NCBI GenBank assembly: GCA_900552455.1
Contig: URZX01000010.1
Span: forward strand, 1 to 64,000
Length of the DNA stretch: 64,000 nt
Direction: 5' to 3'
DNA from: an uncultured Peptococcaceae bacterium
GTDB taxonomy: Bacteria > Bacillota > Peptococcia > Peptococcales > Peptococcaceae
The position numbers and the translations under genes were made by a program. Shown piece by piece: positions 51,431 to 59,474 of this stretch; position 1 is the first letter of the stretch; every line of letters begins with the position of its first letter. The notes beneath the pieces are model-generated. The model made no database searches. It worked only from the letters and a program-made list of their open reading frames with translations, and had not been told where the DNA came from.

Positions 51431-51462
51431 GAAAAGAGATTTTTACGGAAGGGGAGAGCGCT

Positions 51463-52116
51463 ATGGTCACAATCGCTCAGCGCTGGCGTTTGGATATTAT
51501 CATGACAATTGGGCTCATCTGTTGCATGAGCTATTCCCTCATTGGCAAGGCGCTTCATGAGTGGATCGGCACAGCAGTGCTGGCGCTTTTTGTATTGCAT
51601 CTCGCGCGCAATCGTCGCTGGTTTACGAGCCTTCGTCGCGGTCGGTGGAATGGGGCGCGCGTTCTTGGCAGCGTGCTCTGCGGGCTCGTCTGCTTCGTGA
51701 CGCTTGGGCTCATCGTCTCGAGCCTGATGCTTTCGGAGTATGTGTTCGCCTTTCTGCCGCTGGGGCTGCCGGAAGGCGTTGGCCAGACACCGCACCAGGT
51801 CTGCGCTTATTGGGGATTTTTCTTCATCGCGCTGCATCTTGGGCAACACGGACGGTCTGCTCAGACCATGCTGGCGCAGCGTTTTCACCTGCCAGCGCGT
51901 TTTTGGCGAGCGTTTCTCGCGCTCATCTGTGCCGGCGGTGCTGCTGCGTTTTTCTGGCAGAATCTGCCCGCGCATCTGACACTCAGCGCAGGTGAATTTG
52001 CGTCCGCGTGTGGATTGGGCGCGTACCTCGCCGCGTATTTTGCGATTTTCATTCTCGCCGCCGTTCTCGGATATGGATTGAAACGCCTGCTTGACAGAGA
52101 AAGGAGCTGCTCATGA
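51463..52116 (+). CDS. DUF4405-like membrane cytochrome b protein
   Basis: A 217-residue integral membrane protein with about five or six helices. Pairs of His occur in helices at H-E-W-I-G...L-H-L-A-R-N and T-P-H-Q-V-C-A-Y-W-G-F-F-F-I-A-L-H-L-G-Q-H, the pattern of DUF4405 (flavinylation-associated cytochrome) proteins, which probably bind haem b and hand electrons to exported flavoproteins. No FMN-binding or ApbE partner is in the window. It overlaps the next gene by four bases. Whether it serves the reductase array 2 kb upstream is speculation. Confidence 0.7.
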   Translation: MVTIAQRWRLDIIMTIGLICCMSYSLIGKALHEWIGTAVLALFVLHLARNRRWFTSLRRGRWNGARVLGSVLCGLVCFVTLGLIVSSLMLSEYVFAFLPLGLPEGVGQTPHQVCAYWGFFFIALHLGQHGRSAQTMLAQRFHLPARFWRAFLALICAGGAAAFFWQNLPAHLTLSAGEFASACGLGAYLAAYFAIFILAAVLGYGLKRLLDRERSCS

Positions 52117-52673
52117 TCACCACCGATCGTTTGATCTTGCGCACCTGGCAGGAATCTGATGCCGACGCGCTTTATCGTTACGCCAAGGATCCCGCTGTCG
52201 GCCCCATCGCCGGCTGGAATCCGCATCAGAGTGTCGAAGAAAGCTGCGAGATCATCCGCACCGTTTTCGCCGCGCCGGAAACCTATGCCGTCTGCCTGCG
52301 CGAAAGCGGAGAACCCATCGGCTGCGTCGGCCTGCAAACCGGAGATGCCGCCAATCTGCCGCTCGCCTTTCGCGAGGCAGAGCTCGGCTATTGGCTCGGC
52401 GTGCCACATTGGGGAAAAGGCTACATTCCCGAAGCCTGTCAGGCGCTCATCGCCCACGCTTTTACCGAGCTTAAATATGACACCCTTTGGTGCTGCTGCA
52501 ACGATATCAACGCCCAGTCCAAGCGCGTCATGGAAAAATGCCACTTCACCCACATCCGCACAGAAGAACGCCCCGCTTTCACCCAGGACGCTGACGGCTG
52601 GACCTTCACCGGCCAGACAAGAATGGAATACATCGCCCGTCTCATGCGTTGGGAATGGGAGAAGCTGGCGTGA
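52113..52673 (+). CDS. GNAT-family N-acetyltransferase (RimJ/RimL-like)
   Basis: A 186-residue GNAT protein: opening I-T-T-D-R-L-I-L-R-T-W, acceptor region E-L-G-Y-W-L-G-V-P-H-W-G-K-G-Y (acetyl-CoA loop), N-A-Q-S-K-R-V-M-E-K and a final Y-I-A-R-L-M tail. Typical of small RimJ-like acetyltransferases of unknown substrate. Start overlaps the stop of the cytochrome-like gene (ATGA), so translation is coupled. Confidence 0.85.
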   Translation: MITTDRLILRTWQESDADALYRYAKDPAVGPIAGWNPHQSVEESCEIIRTVFAAPETYAVCLRESGEPIGCVGLQTGDAANLPLAFREAELGYWLGVPHWGKGYIPEACQALIAHAFTELKYDTLWCCCNDINAQSKRVMEKCHFTHIRTEERPAFTQDADGWTFTGQTRMEYIARLMRWEWEKLA

Positions 52674-52682
52674 TATATACGA

Positions 52683-52718
52683 AAAAACACAGACCGCAGA
52701 TCGCGGCCTGTGTTTTTT
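52683..52718. terminator. Bidirectional terminator between the acetyltransferase and the second Crp/Fnr gene
   Basis: ACACAGACCGC / GCGGCCTGTGT stem flanked by A6 and T6. Confidence 0.85.
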
Positions 52719-52721
52719 CTG

Positions 52722-53405
52722 TCAGCCTTCTTCAGCCAACGCTTCGAGGGCTTCGAGGTCGTTGACGATGAGCTGTTTTTTCTGGCGATGAATAATCCCT
52801 TGTGTCTCAAGAGAATTGATATAGCTGGTGACGTTGGAGCGATGGACATCGGTGAGAGAGGCAAGATCAGTGAGCGTTGGAAATTTACTGACGAGATAGC
52901 TGCCGTCCTCCTGAAGCGTGCCGTATTTATGGACGAGAGAAATAAGAAAGGAATAGACCTTGCTTTTTGCGCCGAGGCGGTTGGTGGTCAGCACTTGCTG
53001 CAGGAGAATGCCATAGCGCGCTGCGATGAGCGCAGAATATTTGCGGATAAAGGCTGCATCGGATTGCAGAAAAGCGAAAACGTCGGTGAGCGGAATACTG
53101 TAGAGCGTTGCTTTTTCGAGCGTGACGAGATTTTTGCAGTATTGCTCGCTGACAGAGTGGAAAATGAGCGTATCCTTGATGAAGATATAGAGCAAGCGCT
53201 CGTGGCCCTCATCATCAAACATATAGGCCTTGACTTTTCCGGTGGCGAGATAGAGCAGCTCGTCCGGATTGTCAGCGACGGGTACCTGGCCGCCTTTTTT
53301 GATGGTGAAGGTGCGGCTGTAATTGGCCAGGATGAAGTGCTTGAGCTCCGGAAAAAAATCACTGAGTCGACTGGATTCAACGGGAAGAAAATCTTTTTCA
53401 GACAT
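52722..53405 (-). CDS. Crp/Fnr-family transcriptional regulator (second module)
   Basis: A 227-residue Crp-family protein: beta-roll effector domain (15-120), dimer helix, then a winged helix (165-225) with recognition helix T-D-V-H-R-S-N-V-T-S-Y-I-N-S-L-E. No Fnr-type Cys set. It is divergent from the permease at 53579. TGTTG-N6-CAACA dyads lie at 53469, 53532 and 55072. The first overlaps the -35 region of its own promoter (minus-strand TATAAT at 53454-53459) while sitting at -41.5 of the permease promoter, so the protein probably represses itself while activating its targets. Start fixed by AAAGGAG. Confidence 0.88.
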   Translation of the reverse strand: MSEKDFLPVESSRLSDFFPELKHFILANYSRTFTIKKGGQVPVADNPDELLYLATGKVKAYMFDDEGHERLLYIFIKDTLIFHSVSEQYCKNLVTLEKATLYSIPLTDVFAFLQSDAAFIRKYSALIAARYGILLQQVLTTNRLGAKSKVYSFLISLVHKYGTLQEDGSYLVSKFPTLTDLASLTDVHRSNVTSYINSLETQGIIHRQKKQLIVNDLEALEALAEEG

Positions 53406-53453
53406 AGATAGGTCTCCTTTGTTGATCGCATGAGGAATTTTGTCAGTATCACC

Positions 53454-53459
53454 ATTATA
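53454..53459 (-). promoter_or_regulatory. -10 box of the second Crp/Fnr gene
   Basis: TATAAT on the minus strand. The corresponding -35 position falls inside operator 1 (53469-53484), which suggests autorepression. Confidence 0.55.
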
Positions 53460-53468
53460 AAGAAAAAA

Positions 53469-53511
53469 TGTTGTGGCGACAACACCGAGCGGAAAACAAA
53501 ATTGATATGAT
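53469..53511 (+). promoter_or_regulatory. Operator 1 and class II promoter of the 53.6-kb permease
   Basis: TGTTG-TGGCGA-CAACA (53469-53484, centre 53476.5) and TATGAT at 53506-53511. The centre-to-hexamer distance is the same as at the sulfotransferase and 55-kb promoters. No -35 box. Confidence 0.7.
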
Positions 53512-53531
53512 GCATTTATAAATCTAATGAG

Positions 53532-53547
53532 TGTTGTGGCCGCAACA
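53532..53547. promoter_or_regulatory. Operator 2 in the permease leader
   Basis: TGTTG-TGGCCG-CAACA, a second copy 63 bases from operator 1. It lies downstream of the predicted start of transcription, so it would act as a roadblock, a loop partner or a sink rather than as an activator site. Confidence 0.65.
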
Positions 53548-53578
53548 AAAGGATTTTGTCTTTTTTAGGAGGGAAAAC

Positions 53579-55030
53579 ATGTCAAATGTAGCAAAAAAAG
53601 CCGGCACGAGCTATTGGATCCGTGTCGCCATCTGGCTCATACTGTCGTTCGCTGGTTGGTTTTTGCCACCCGTGGGACCAGTCACTGCTTTTGGGATGAA
53701 GGTCATCTTTATTTTTGTCGGGCTGATGTTTGGATGGATCTGCCTGGATCTCATCTATCCAAGCTTCATGTCGATCATTCTTGTCGCGCTTGCCAGTGGG
53801 GAAGCGGCGAAAACGTTCTTTTATGCGGGCTTTTCCAGCGAGATCGTTGTGGTCATCATTGTTTTGACGAGCTTCATTGCGTACGCCAATAAGGTGGGGC
53901 TTGACAATTACATTGCGCAGAAATTTATCCGCATTCGTTTTCTGCAGGGGCATCCGTGGCTTTTTGTTACGGCGTTTATGGTGCTGATCTATGTGCTTGG
54001 GCTGATGATCGATATTTACCCAGCGATTTTTCTGCTCTGGCCTGTCACTTATCAGATCTGCGACGAGGCAGGATTTGAGCACGCTGGTAAATTCTCGAGC
54101 TATATGTGTTTTGCGATCACGTTTATTTCTGGACTGGGCATGCTGTCGAAGCCATTTTCGCCATGGAGCCTCATCGGCGTGAATGCGCTCGACACATTCA
54201 TGGGCGATGGCTTCACGATCAATTACTCGCTGTTCACGCTCTACATGTTCCTGATCTCGATGGTGATCATCGCCTGCTATCTGCTCATCGGGAAAATGAT
54301 GCGCCTCGATCTGTCGCCGCTGAAAAATTATCGCGTGCCGGAGCAGAAGGTGGTGCTGACGCATGAGCAGAAAATTGGCGCTGTGTTTTTTATCGCGTTC
54401 TTTGTGATGATGTATCTGCCAAGCTTGCTGCCAGCAGAATGGACGCTGACGAAGTTCCTCGATCAGATGGGCGTGCTCGGTGTGGGCGCCATTCTCCTGA
54501 TCTTTCTCGGCGTTGGCCGAACGAATGGAAAGAAACTCTGCCAGATCGACAAACTTGCGCAGGAAGCTGTGCCATGGCAGATCGTATTTCTCATGGTCGC
54601 CAATGCTGTCATGGGCTCTGCGCTTGAAAATGAAAACGCCGGCATCATCGCAGGTATTCATGCTGTCTTTGGACCGCTCGTTCAGGGGCTGTCGCCGGTG
54701 CTGTTCTACATCGTTTTGATCGTTCTCTACGGGATTGTCACACAGTTTGTTCATAATGTCGTGCTGCTTGCCGTTTTCACACCGATCGCTCTGCAGTTTG
54801 GTACAATGGTTGGCGCAAATCCAGTTACCATTACGTTCATCGGTATTGTCATCCTTTCGACAGCGCTGGCTACAGCCGGCGCCAGCTCTCGCAGCGGGCT
54901 GGTTTTCGCCAACACAAAATGGATCGCGCCAAAGTGGGCGTATTATCTCGGTATCATGAGCGTGGTGCTTGTGATGATCGCCTATGCCGCCATTGGCGTA
55001 CCACTGGCAAATCTGATGTTCCCGGTGTAA
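53579..55030 (+). CDS. SLC13/DASS-type permease of the second Crp module
   Basis: A 483-residue membrane protein with about 12 helices of the same broad SLC13-like fold as the array permeases but divergent from them: G-P-V-T-A-F-G-M-K-V-I replaces D-P-L-T-P-L-G-V-E-I, and V-H-N-V-V-L-L-A-V-F-T-P replaces the N-A-N-N-Q region. ATG 53579 follows AGGAGGG. It is transcribed from a Crp-type promoter, and the hydrolase gene that follows has its own, so both answer the same regulator. Likely imports the hydrolase substrate or exports its product; this is inference. Confidence 0.8.
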   Translation: MSNVAKKAGTSYWIRVAIWLILSFAGWFLPPVGPVTAFGMKVIFIFVGLMFGWICLDLIYPSFMSIILVALASGEAAKTFFYAGFSSEIVVVIIVLTSFIAYANKVGLDNYIAQKFIRIRFLQGHPWLFVTAFMVLIYVLGLMIDIYPAIFLLWPVTYQICDEAGFEHAGKFSSYMCFAITFISGLGMLSKPFSPWSLIGVNALDTFMGDGFTINYSLFTLYMFLISMVIIACYLLIGKMMRLDLSPLKNYRVPEQKVVLTHEQKIGAVFFIAFFVMMYLPSLLPAEWTLTKFLDQMGVLGVGAILLIFLGVGRTNGKKLCQIDKLAQEAVPWQIVFLMVANAVMGSALENENAGIIAGIHAVFGPLVQGLSPVLFYIVLIVLYGIVTQFVHNVVLLAVFTPIALQFGTMVGANPVTITFIGIVILSTALATAGASSRSGLVFANTKWIAPKWAYYLGIMSVVLVMIAYAAIGVPLANLMFPV

Positions 55031-55071
55031 GGATAATATATTGAAGAAAAGTGCGCTTTGTCTTGAGAATC

Positions 55072-55114
55072 TGTTGCGCTCACAACAACGGCGCATAAAT
55101 GGAATTGATAAAAT
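55072..55114 (+). promoter_or_regulatory. Operator 3 and class II promoter of the hydrolase gene
   Basis: TGTTG-CGCTCA-CAACA (55072-55087, centre 55079.5) and TAAAAT (55109-55114). Spacing is identical to the 53.5-kb and 3.2-kb promoters. Confidence 0.7.
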
Positions 55115-55163
55115 GTAACCAACAAGTTGATAAACAACCACTTCATCAAGGAGGAAACATTCA

Positions 55164-57239
55164 ATGACTACTGGAAGAAAAGTCATGGTTCTCGGCCTCG
55201 ACGGTATGGAACCATACACTGCGAAACGTCTCATGGACGCAGGCAAAATGCCTAACCTGAAAAAAATGGTAGAAAACGGCGCTGCCCGTGAAAATCTCGA
55301 ACTTCTTGGCTCCATGCCAACCATCACCCCTGCTCAGTGGACCACCCTCGCTTGCGGCTGCAACCCTGGCGTACACGGTGTTACCGACTTCTGGAACCAG
55401 GACCTTGAAAACCTCGACACCATCATCTATGGTCTCGACAGCCGTCTTTGCCAGGCTGAACAGCTCTGGAACGTTACCGCTCGCGCTGGCCTCAAGACGC
55501 TCGTATGGCAGTGGCCTGGCAGCTCCTGGCCTCCAAGCAGCGACAGCGAAAACCTCATGGTTGTCGACGGTACCCAGCCAGCTTCCGTAAACTATTCCAT
55601 CGCTAACATCGACATCGAAAAATACGTCGAAGCTTCCACCGAGATCACCGAAAACGAATTCATCGACCATATTGGTTCCAAGAACCTCGGCGACGCTGCT
55701 ACCGACTGCGTCATCGATGAACTCGATCTCGAGGAAGAGAGCGACGAAGACAAATATGCAGAATTTGATGCGTCCAAGACCGATGCTAAGGCAAACCGCG
55801 CAGAACTTCTGCTCAACCGCTACAAAATGAAACGCATCAAAAACGTCGACTTCCACAAACAGGGCGGCGCTGCTATGGAACAGCTCGCCAAGGTTCCATT
55901 CGATAAAGTAAAGAGCACCATTTCTGAACCAACCAAGTGGGCCAAAGAACTGCCGGAAGGCGCGCGTGAATTCATCACCTACACCGCTGGTGGTCAGATG
56001 CGTCGTCCATGCCTGATCCTGAAAAATGCTGACGGCATCTATGACACCGTTGAAGTTTATCGCTCCAAGAAGGACGCAGAACCTCTCTGCACCCTCGTTG
56101 GCGAAGAAATGGTCACCGACGTTCTCGATGAAAACCTCGACCACGGCAAAAAGACCATGGCTACCCGTTCTTACAAGGTCCTCGAGATCGCTCCAGACGG
56201 CAGCAAGGTTCGTATGTGGATGAGCACCGCGTTCAAAGTTGACTGCGACGATCGTTGGTCTCCAAAATCCATCTACAAAGAAGTCATCGAAAACTGCGGT
56301 TATGTACCACCATTCACCCAGATGGGCGGCACCACCCTCGAATTCGCACAGAAGATTCTGACTCCAAGCTGGGAACACAATGCTATGTGGCAGTCCCGCG
56401 CGATCAACTATCTGATCAAGGAAAAAGATCTCGACGTCGTATTCAGCCATCATCACTTCATCGACCACAGCGCACATCAGTTCTGGAACTTCGCACTGCA
56501 GAAACCAGGCATGGCTCCAGAAGAAGAATATCAGAAGCAGATCGACAAGACCTACGAAGTCGCTGACGAATACATCGGCAGCTACCTGCATCTGCTCGAC
56601 GAAGGCTGGACCATCATCCTGACTTCCGACCACGGTGAACAGATCCACACCATGCCACCAGCACGTCTCGGCAGCGCCGGCGGCGTCAGCGCAGGCATCA
56701 TGCGTGAACTCGGCTACACCGTCATGAAGAAGGACGAAAACGGCAACGACACCGCCGAAGTCGATTTCTCCAAGACCAAAGCCCTCGCAGTTCGTACCTC
56801 TTACATCTGGATTAACACCAAGGGCCGCGACAAATACGGCATCGTTGACCCAGCCGACAAGTACGATCTCGAAGAACAGATCATCGACGATCTCTACAGA
56901 TATCGTGACGCAGACGGCAACCGCATCATCGCTATGGCATTCCATAACAAGGATGCAGAAGTCATCGGCCTCAACGGCCCATACACCGGCGATATCGTTT
57001 ACATGAACCGTGAACATTTCGTCACCGAACATGGCCAGGGCCTGTCCACCTATCGTGGCTACTATGGCACCAGCGTATCGCCAATCTTCGTCGCTTGCGG
57101 CAAGGGCGTTAAGCACGTAGAAAACATGAAGCGCATCGTCCGCCAGGTCGACGTTGCTCCAACTGTCGCAGCACTGCTCGGCGTTCCAATGCCAGCTGAC
57201 TGCGAAGGTGCACCTGTTTATCAGATGCTCGAAGACTGA
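55164..57239 (+). CDS. Alkaline-phosphatase-superfamily hydrolase (type I phosphodiesterase/NPP-like)
   Basis: A 691-residue cytosolic enzyme. Metal-site residues are visible in order: G-L-D-G-M (Asp13), the nucleophile region M-P-T-I-T-P-A-Q-W-T-T (51-61), I-D-H-S-A-H (Asp434, His438), T-S-D-H-G-E-Q (Asp489, His490) and T-E-H-G-Q-G (His623). In the family the nucleophilic Thr/Ser attacks phosphodiesters, phosphonate monoesters or sulfate esters. A region of about 200 residues (150-350), rich in Asp/Glu and Lys, is inserted between the first and second metal motifs and has no relative I recognise. Codon choice is extremely uniform (C-ending), so expression must be very high when induced. The class II promoter and neighbouring permease suggest a catabolic enzyme; substrate unknown. 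Confidence 0.8.
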   Translation: MTTGRKVMVLGLDGMEPYTAKRLMDAGKMPNLKKMVENGAARENLELLGSMPTITPAQWTTLACGCNPGVHGVTDFWNQDLENLDTIIYGLDSRLCQAEQLWNVTARAGLKTLVWQWPGSSWPPSSDSENLMVVDGTQPASVNYSIANIDIEKYVEASTEITENEFIDHIGSKNLGDAATDCVIDELDLEEESDEDKYAEFDASKTDAKANRAELLLNRYKMKRIKNVDFHKQGGAAMEQLAKVPFDKVKSTISEPTKWAKELPEGAREFITYTAGGQMRRPCLILKNADGIYDTVEVYRSKKDAEPLCTLVGEEMVTDVLDENLDHGKKTMATRSYKVLEIAPDGSKVRMWMSTAFKVDCDDRWSPKSIYKEVIENCGYVPPFTQMGGTTLEFAQKILTPSWEHNAMWQSRAINYLIKEKDLDVVFSHHHFIDHSAHQFWNFALQKPGMAPEEEYQKQIDKTYEVADEYIGSYLHLLDEGWTIILTSDHGEQIHTMPPARLGSAGGVSAGIMRELGYTVMKKDENGNDTAEVDFSKTKALAVRTSYIWINTKGRDKYGIVDPADKYDLEEQIIDDLYRYRDADGNRIIAMAFHNKDAEVIGLNGPYTGDIVYMNREHFVTEHGQGLSTYRGYYGTSVSPIFVACGKGVKHVENMKRIVRQVDVAPTVAALLGVPMPADCEGAPVYQMLED

Positions 57240-57290
57240 GATCACATAACTTCCATATATCCTTTCCTTTTCAAAAAAAGGTGATCTATG

Positions 57291-57321
57291 GCAAAGGCAG
57301 AGTGGGGACTCTGCCTTTGTC
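57291..57321 (+). other. Hairpin between hydrolase and unknown gene
   Basis: AAAGGCAGAG / CTCTGCCTTT stem lacking a T run, so probably an attenuating or stabilising element. The next gene begins 21 bases further on. Confidence 0.5.
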
Positions 57322-57341
57322 GTTATATAGGAGGAATTTTT

Positions 57342-58085
57342 ATGAACGAATCCAACGAAATCCATCGCGATATTTACGTCGGCATGGTCGCTGAGGAAAT
57401 GGCGCAGTCCGGTTATTATGGCGAAGACGTGACGCTTTACGGCTTTCTCGCGAACGGCGAGCTGCACAGCTTCGACGACGAACAGGAATGCGCCGAGACC
57501 TATCTGCTGGCGCTGGCAGCCGGCGCAGAAATTTCGCGCATGACCAGCATGCACAAACGCTGCCAGAAAAAGCGCAGCGCCAAGAAAGCCGCTCGCGAAG
57601 AACTCGCCAGCGAAATGCGCACAATGCTCGCTGCTGAACCAGCGCCATTTGCACGACGCACTGTCGATCTGCGCGCGCTTTCCGATTACACAAAAGGGCT
57701 CGCCAAGCCACGCAGCCGCGAGCAGGAAGCCGCCATCGTCGGCGTCATGACACTGCCAACTTTTGGCATGAAGCCAGAGGAGCGCGAAGCTGTGCTCGAT
57801 GTGAAGAAAAGCTTTGAAGCCCCAGCTGCCAATCGCCATTTCTTCGGCTTCTACGAGAAGAAGGACGCGCGCTGGCAGCCGGTGCTCAACGGCGCGCTGC
57901 CAACAATCCTGAAAAAATGGTGCGCAGCCGCTGCGCGTGGGCCCGTTTCGCCGATTCTGCCGATGCATCTCGAAAGCGCGAAGCCAGTCTACCAGCTGCG
58001 CGGCGATTTCGAAACGCTGCTCGCGCAGACCATGGACGAGGCGTATCTCGCAATGCTCGATGCGCTCTACGCGTCGCAACACTGA
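57342..58085 (+). CDS. Protein of unknown function, possibly linked to the hydrolase
   Basis: A 247-residue soluble protein I do not recognise. The N-terminal 60 residues (R-D-I-Y-V-G-M-V-A-E-E-M-A, V-T-L-Y-G-F-L-A-N-G-E-L-H-S-F) look like a compact alpha-beta unit. A basic Lys/Arg-rich helix (C-Q-K-K-R-S-A-K-K-A-A-R) is followed by an Ala/Glu-rich helical half ending D-E-A-Y-L-A-M-L-D-A-L-Y. No signal peptide or membrane segment. ATG 57342 follows AGGAGG. It lies between the hydrolase and the amidohydrolase on the same strand with no clear promoter of its own, so it may belong to the Crp-controlled unit. Confidence 0.65.
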   Translation: MNESNEIHRDIYVGMVAEEMAQSGYYGEDVTLYGFLANGELHSFDDEQECAETYLLALAAGAEISRMTSMHKRCQKKRSAKKAAREELASEMRTMLAAEPAPFARRTVDLRALSDYTKGLAKPRSREQEAAIVGVMTLPTFGMKPEEREAVLDVKKSFEAPAANRHFFGFYEKKDARWQPVLNGALPTILKKWCAAAARGPVSPILPMHLESAKPVYQLRGDFETLLAQTMDEAYLAMLDALYASQH

Positions 58086-58143
58086 TCTGATCGCCGTTCG
58101 TTTTTCGTGAACGGCGCTATTTATATGAAAGGAATGAACGATC

Positions 58144-59319
58144 ATGGATCAACAAGAGATTTTCAAAGAAGCGCTCGCCATGCAGGAGGAGCTCGCAACC
58201 TGGCGCCATGCCCTGCATCAGATGCCGGAGCTGAGCCTCGATCTGCCAAAGACCAGCGCCTTTGTGCAGACGCGCCTCGCCGAGATGGATGTGCCCTTTC
58301 ATACGATTGTGAATGGAAACGGCGTTGTTGCTCAGCTTGGCGAAGGGGAGCCGTGCCTGCTTTTGCGCGCTGACATGGATGCGCTGCCTGTTGCGGAAAC
58401 CTCCGGCGTCGATTTTGCGTCGACGAACGGCTGCATGCATGCCTGCGGCCACGATATGCACACGACCTCGCTGCTCGGCGCGGCAAAGCTTCTCAAGGCG
58501 CACGAAGCTGAGCTCCGTGGAACCGTGAAGCTGCTCTTTCAGCCAGGCGAGGAAACGTTCAACGGCGCAGAAGCCTGCATCAAAGACGGCGTGCTTGAAT
58601 CGCCGCACGTGGACGCTGCCGTCGCCACGCATGTTGCGTCGATCGCGCCAGTCGGCCTCGTTGCTTACGGCGATGTGCCGAACGCAGCCGTCTACGGATT
58701 CAAGATCACCCTCACCGGCAAAGGCACCCACGGCGCCATGCCAGCCCTCGGCATTGATCCGATCAATACCGCCGTGCGCATCTACCTCGCGCTGCAGGAG
58801 CTCATCGCGCGCGAAGTGCCAGCCGACCAGGAAGCGACGCTCACCATCGGCCAGCTTTCTGCAGGCAGCGCGTTCAACGTTATTCCGGAGACCGCCGTCA
58901 TGCAGGGAACGCTGCGCGTTTTCGACAACGAGCTGCGCGTGCAGCTCATCCGCCGCATTGGCGAAGTCGTGGAAAATATCGCAGCTGCTTATCGCACCAA
59001 AGTGGAATTTGAGATTCTCGGCGATATTCCAGCGCTCGTTTGCGACGCAGCGTTCAACGCGCGCCTGGCCGAATCTGTTCAGCAGGCAGCGCCAGCGCTC
59101 GCTGTTCACGGCGGCGTGCATACCACAGGTTCTGAGGATTTCGCGTTTTTCGCACCACATGTGCCAACGGCGATGTTTTTCATCGGTGCCGAGACCGACG
59201 ATGGCACGCCAACTTACAACCAGCACAATCCAAGCGTCCGCTTCAACGACAAAGCGCTGCCGATCGCAGCCGCCGTCTACGCCATCAGCGCGCTCAGCTG
59301 GCAGCGTGAGCAGGCGTGA
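58144..59319 (+). CDS. M20-family amidohydrolase / peptidase
   Basis: A 391-residue M20D-type amidohydrolase. R-H-A-L-H-Q-M-P-E-L-S opens the fold; metal ligands are in L-R-A-D-M-D-A-L-P, H-A-C-G-H-D-M-H and F-Q-P-G-E-E. The dimerisation domain has G-K-G-T-H-G-A-M-P, and the last ligand is H-T-T-G-S-E-D-F-A-F. Relatives hydrolyse N-acyl amino acids, IAA-amino-acid conjugates or hippurate. AAAGGAATG precedes the ATG. It follows the unknown gene by 58 bases and ends at a strong terminator. Substrate unknown. Confidence 0.9.
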   Translation: MDQQEIFKEALAMQEELATWRHALHQMPELSLDLPKTSAFVQTRLAEMDVPFHTIVNGNGVVAQLGEGEPCLLLRADMDALPVAETSGVDFASTNGCMHACGHDMHTTSLLGAAKLLKAHEAELRGTVKLLFQPGEETFNGAEACIKDGVLESPHVDAAVATHVASIAPVGLVAYGDVPNAAVYGFKITLTGKGTHGAMPALGIDPINTAVRIYLALQELIAREVPADQEATLTIGQLSAGSAFNVIPETAVMQGTLRVFDNELRVQLIRRIGEVVENIAAAYRTKVEFEILGDIPALVCDAAFNARLAESVQQAAPALAVHGGVHTTGSEDFAFFAPHVPTAMFFIGAETDDGTPTYNQHNPSVRFNDKALPIAAAVYAISALSWQREQA

Positions 59320-59326
59320 CGATTTT

Positions 59327-59357
59327 TGCCGCCCCTTTCGTCGGGCGGCATTTTTTG
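59327..59357 (+). terminator. Terminator of the M20 amidohydrolase gene
   Basis: TGCCGCCC / GGGCGGCA stem followed by six T. Confidence 0.88.
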
Positions 59358-59474
59358 TGGGCAATACAAAATCTATAACGGGTGGGGTATTTATCGTGGC
59401 TATTCGTTGAAATGTCCATAAAAATCATGGTATAATAAGTGGGCAAATCACAACGACCACGATGAGGGGAGGTG

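Noticed and set aside
55161..58145. A 994-codon open frame on the minus strand
   Set aside because: It lies opposite the hydrolase and unknown genes, mirrors their codon bias, has no ribosome binding site and shows no protein family features.
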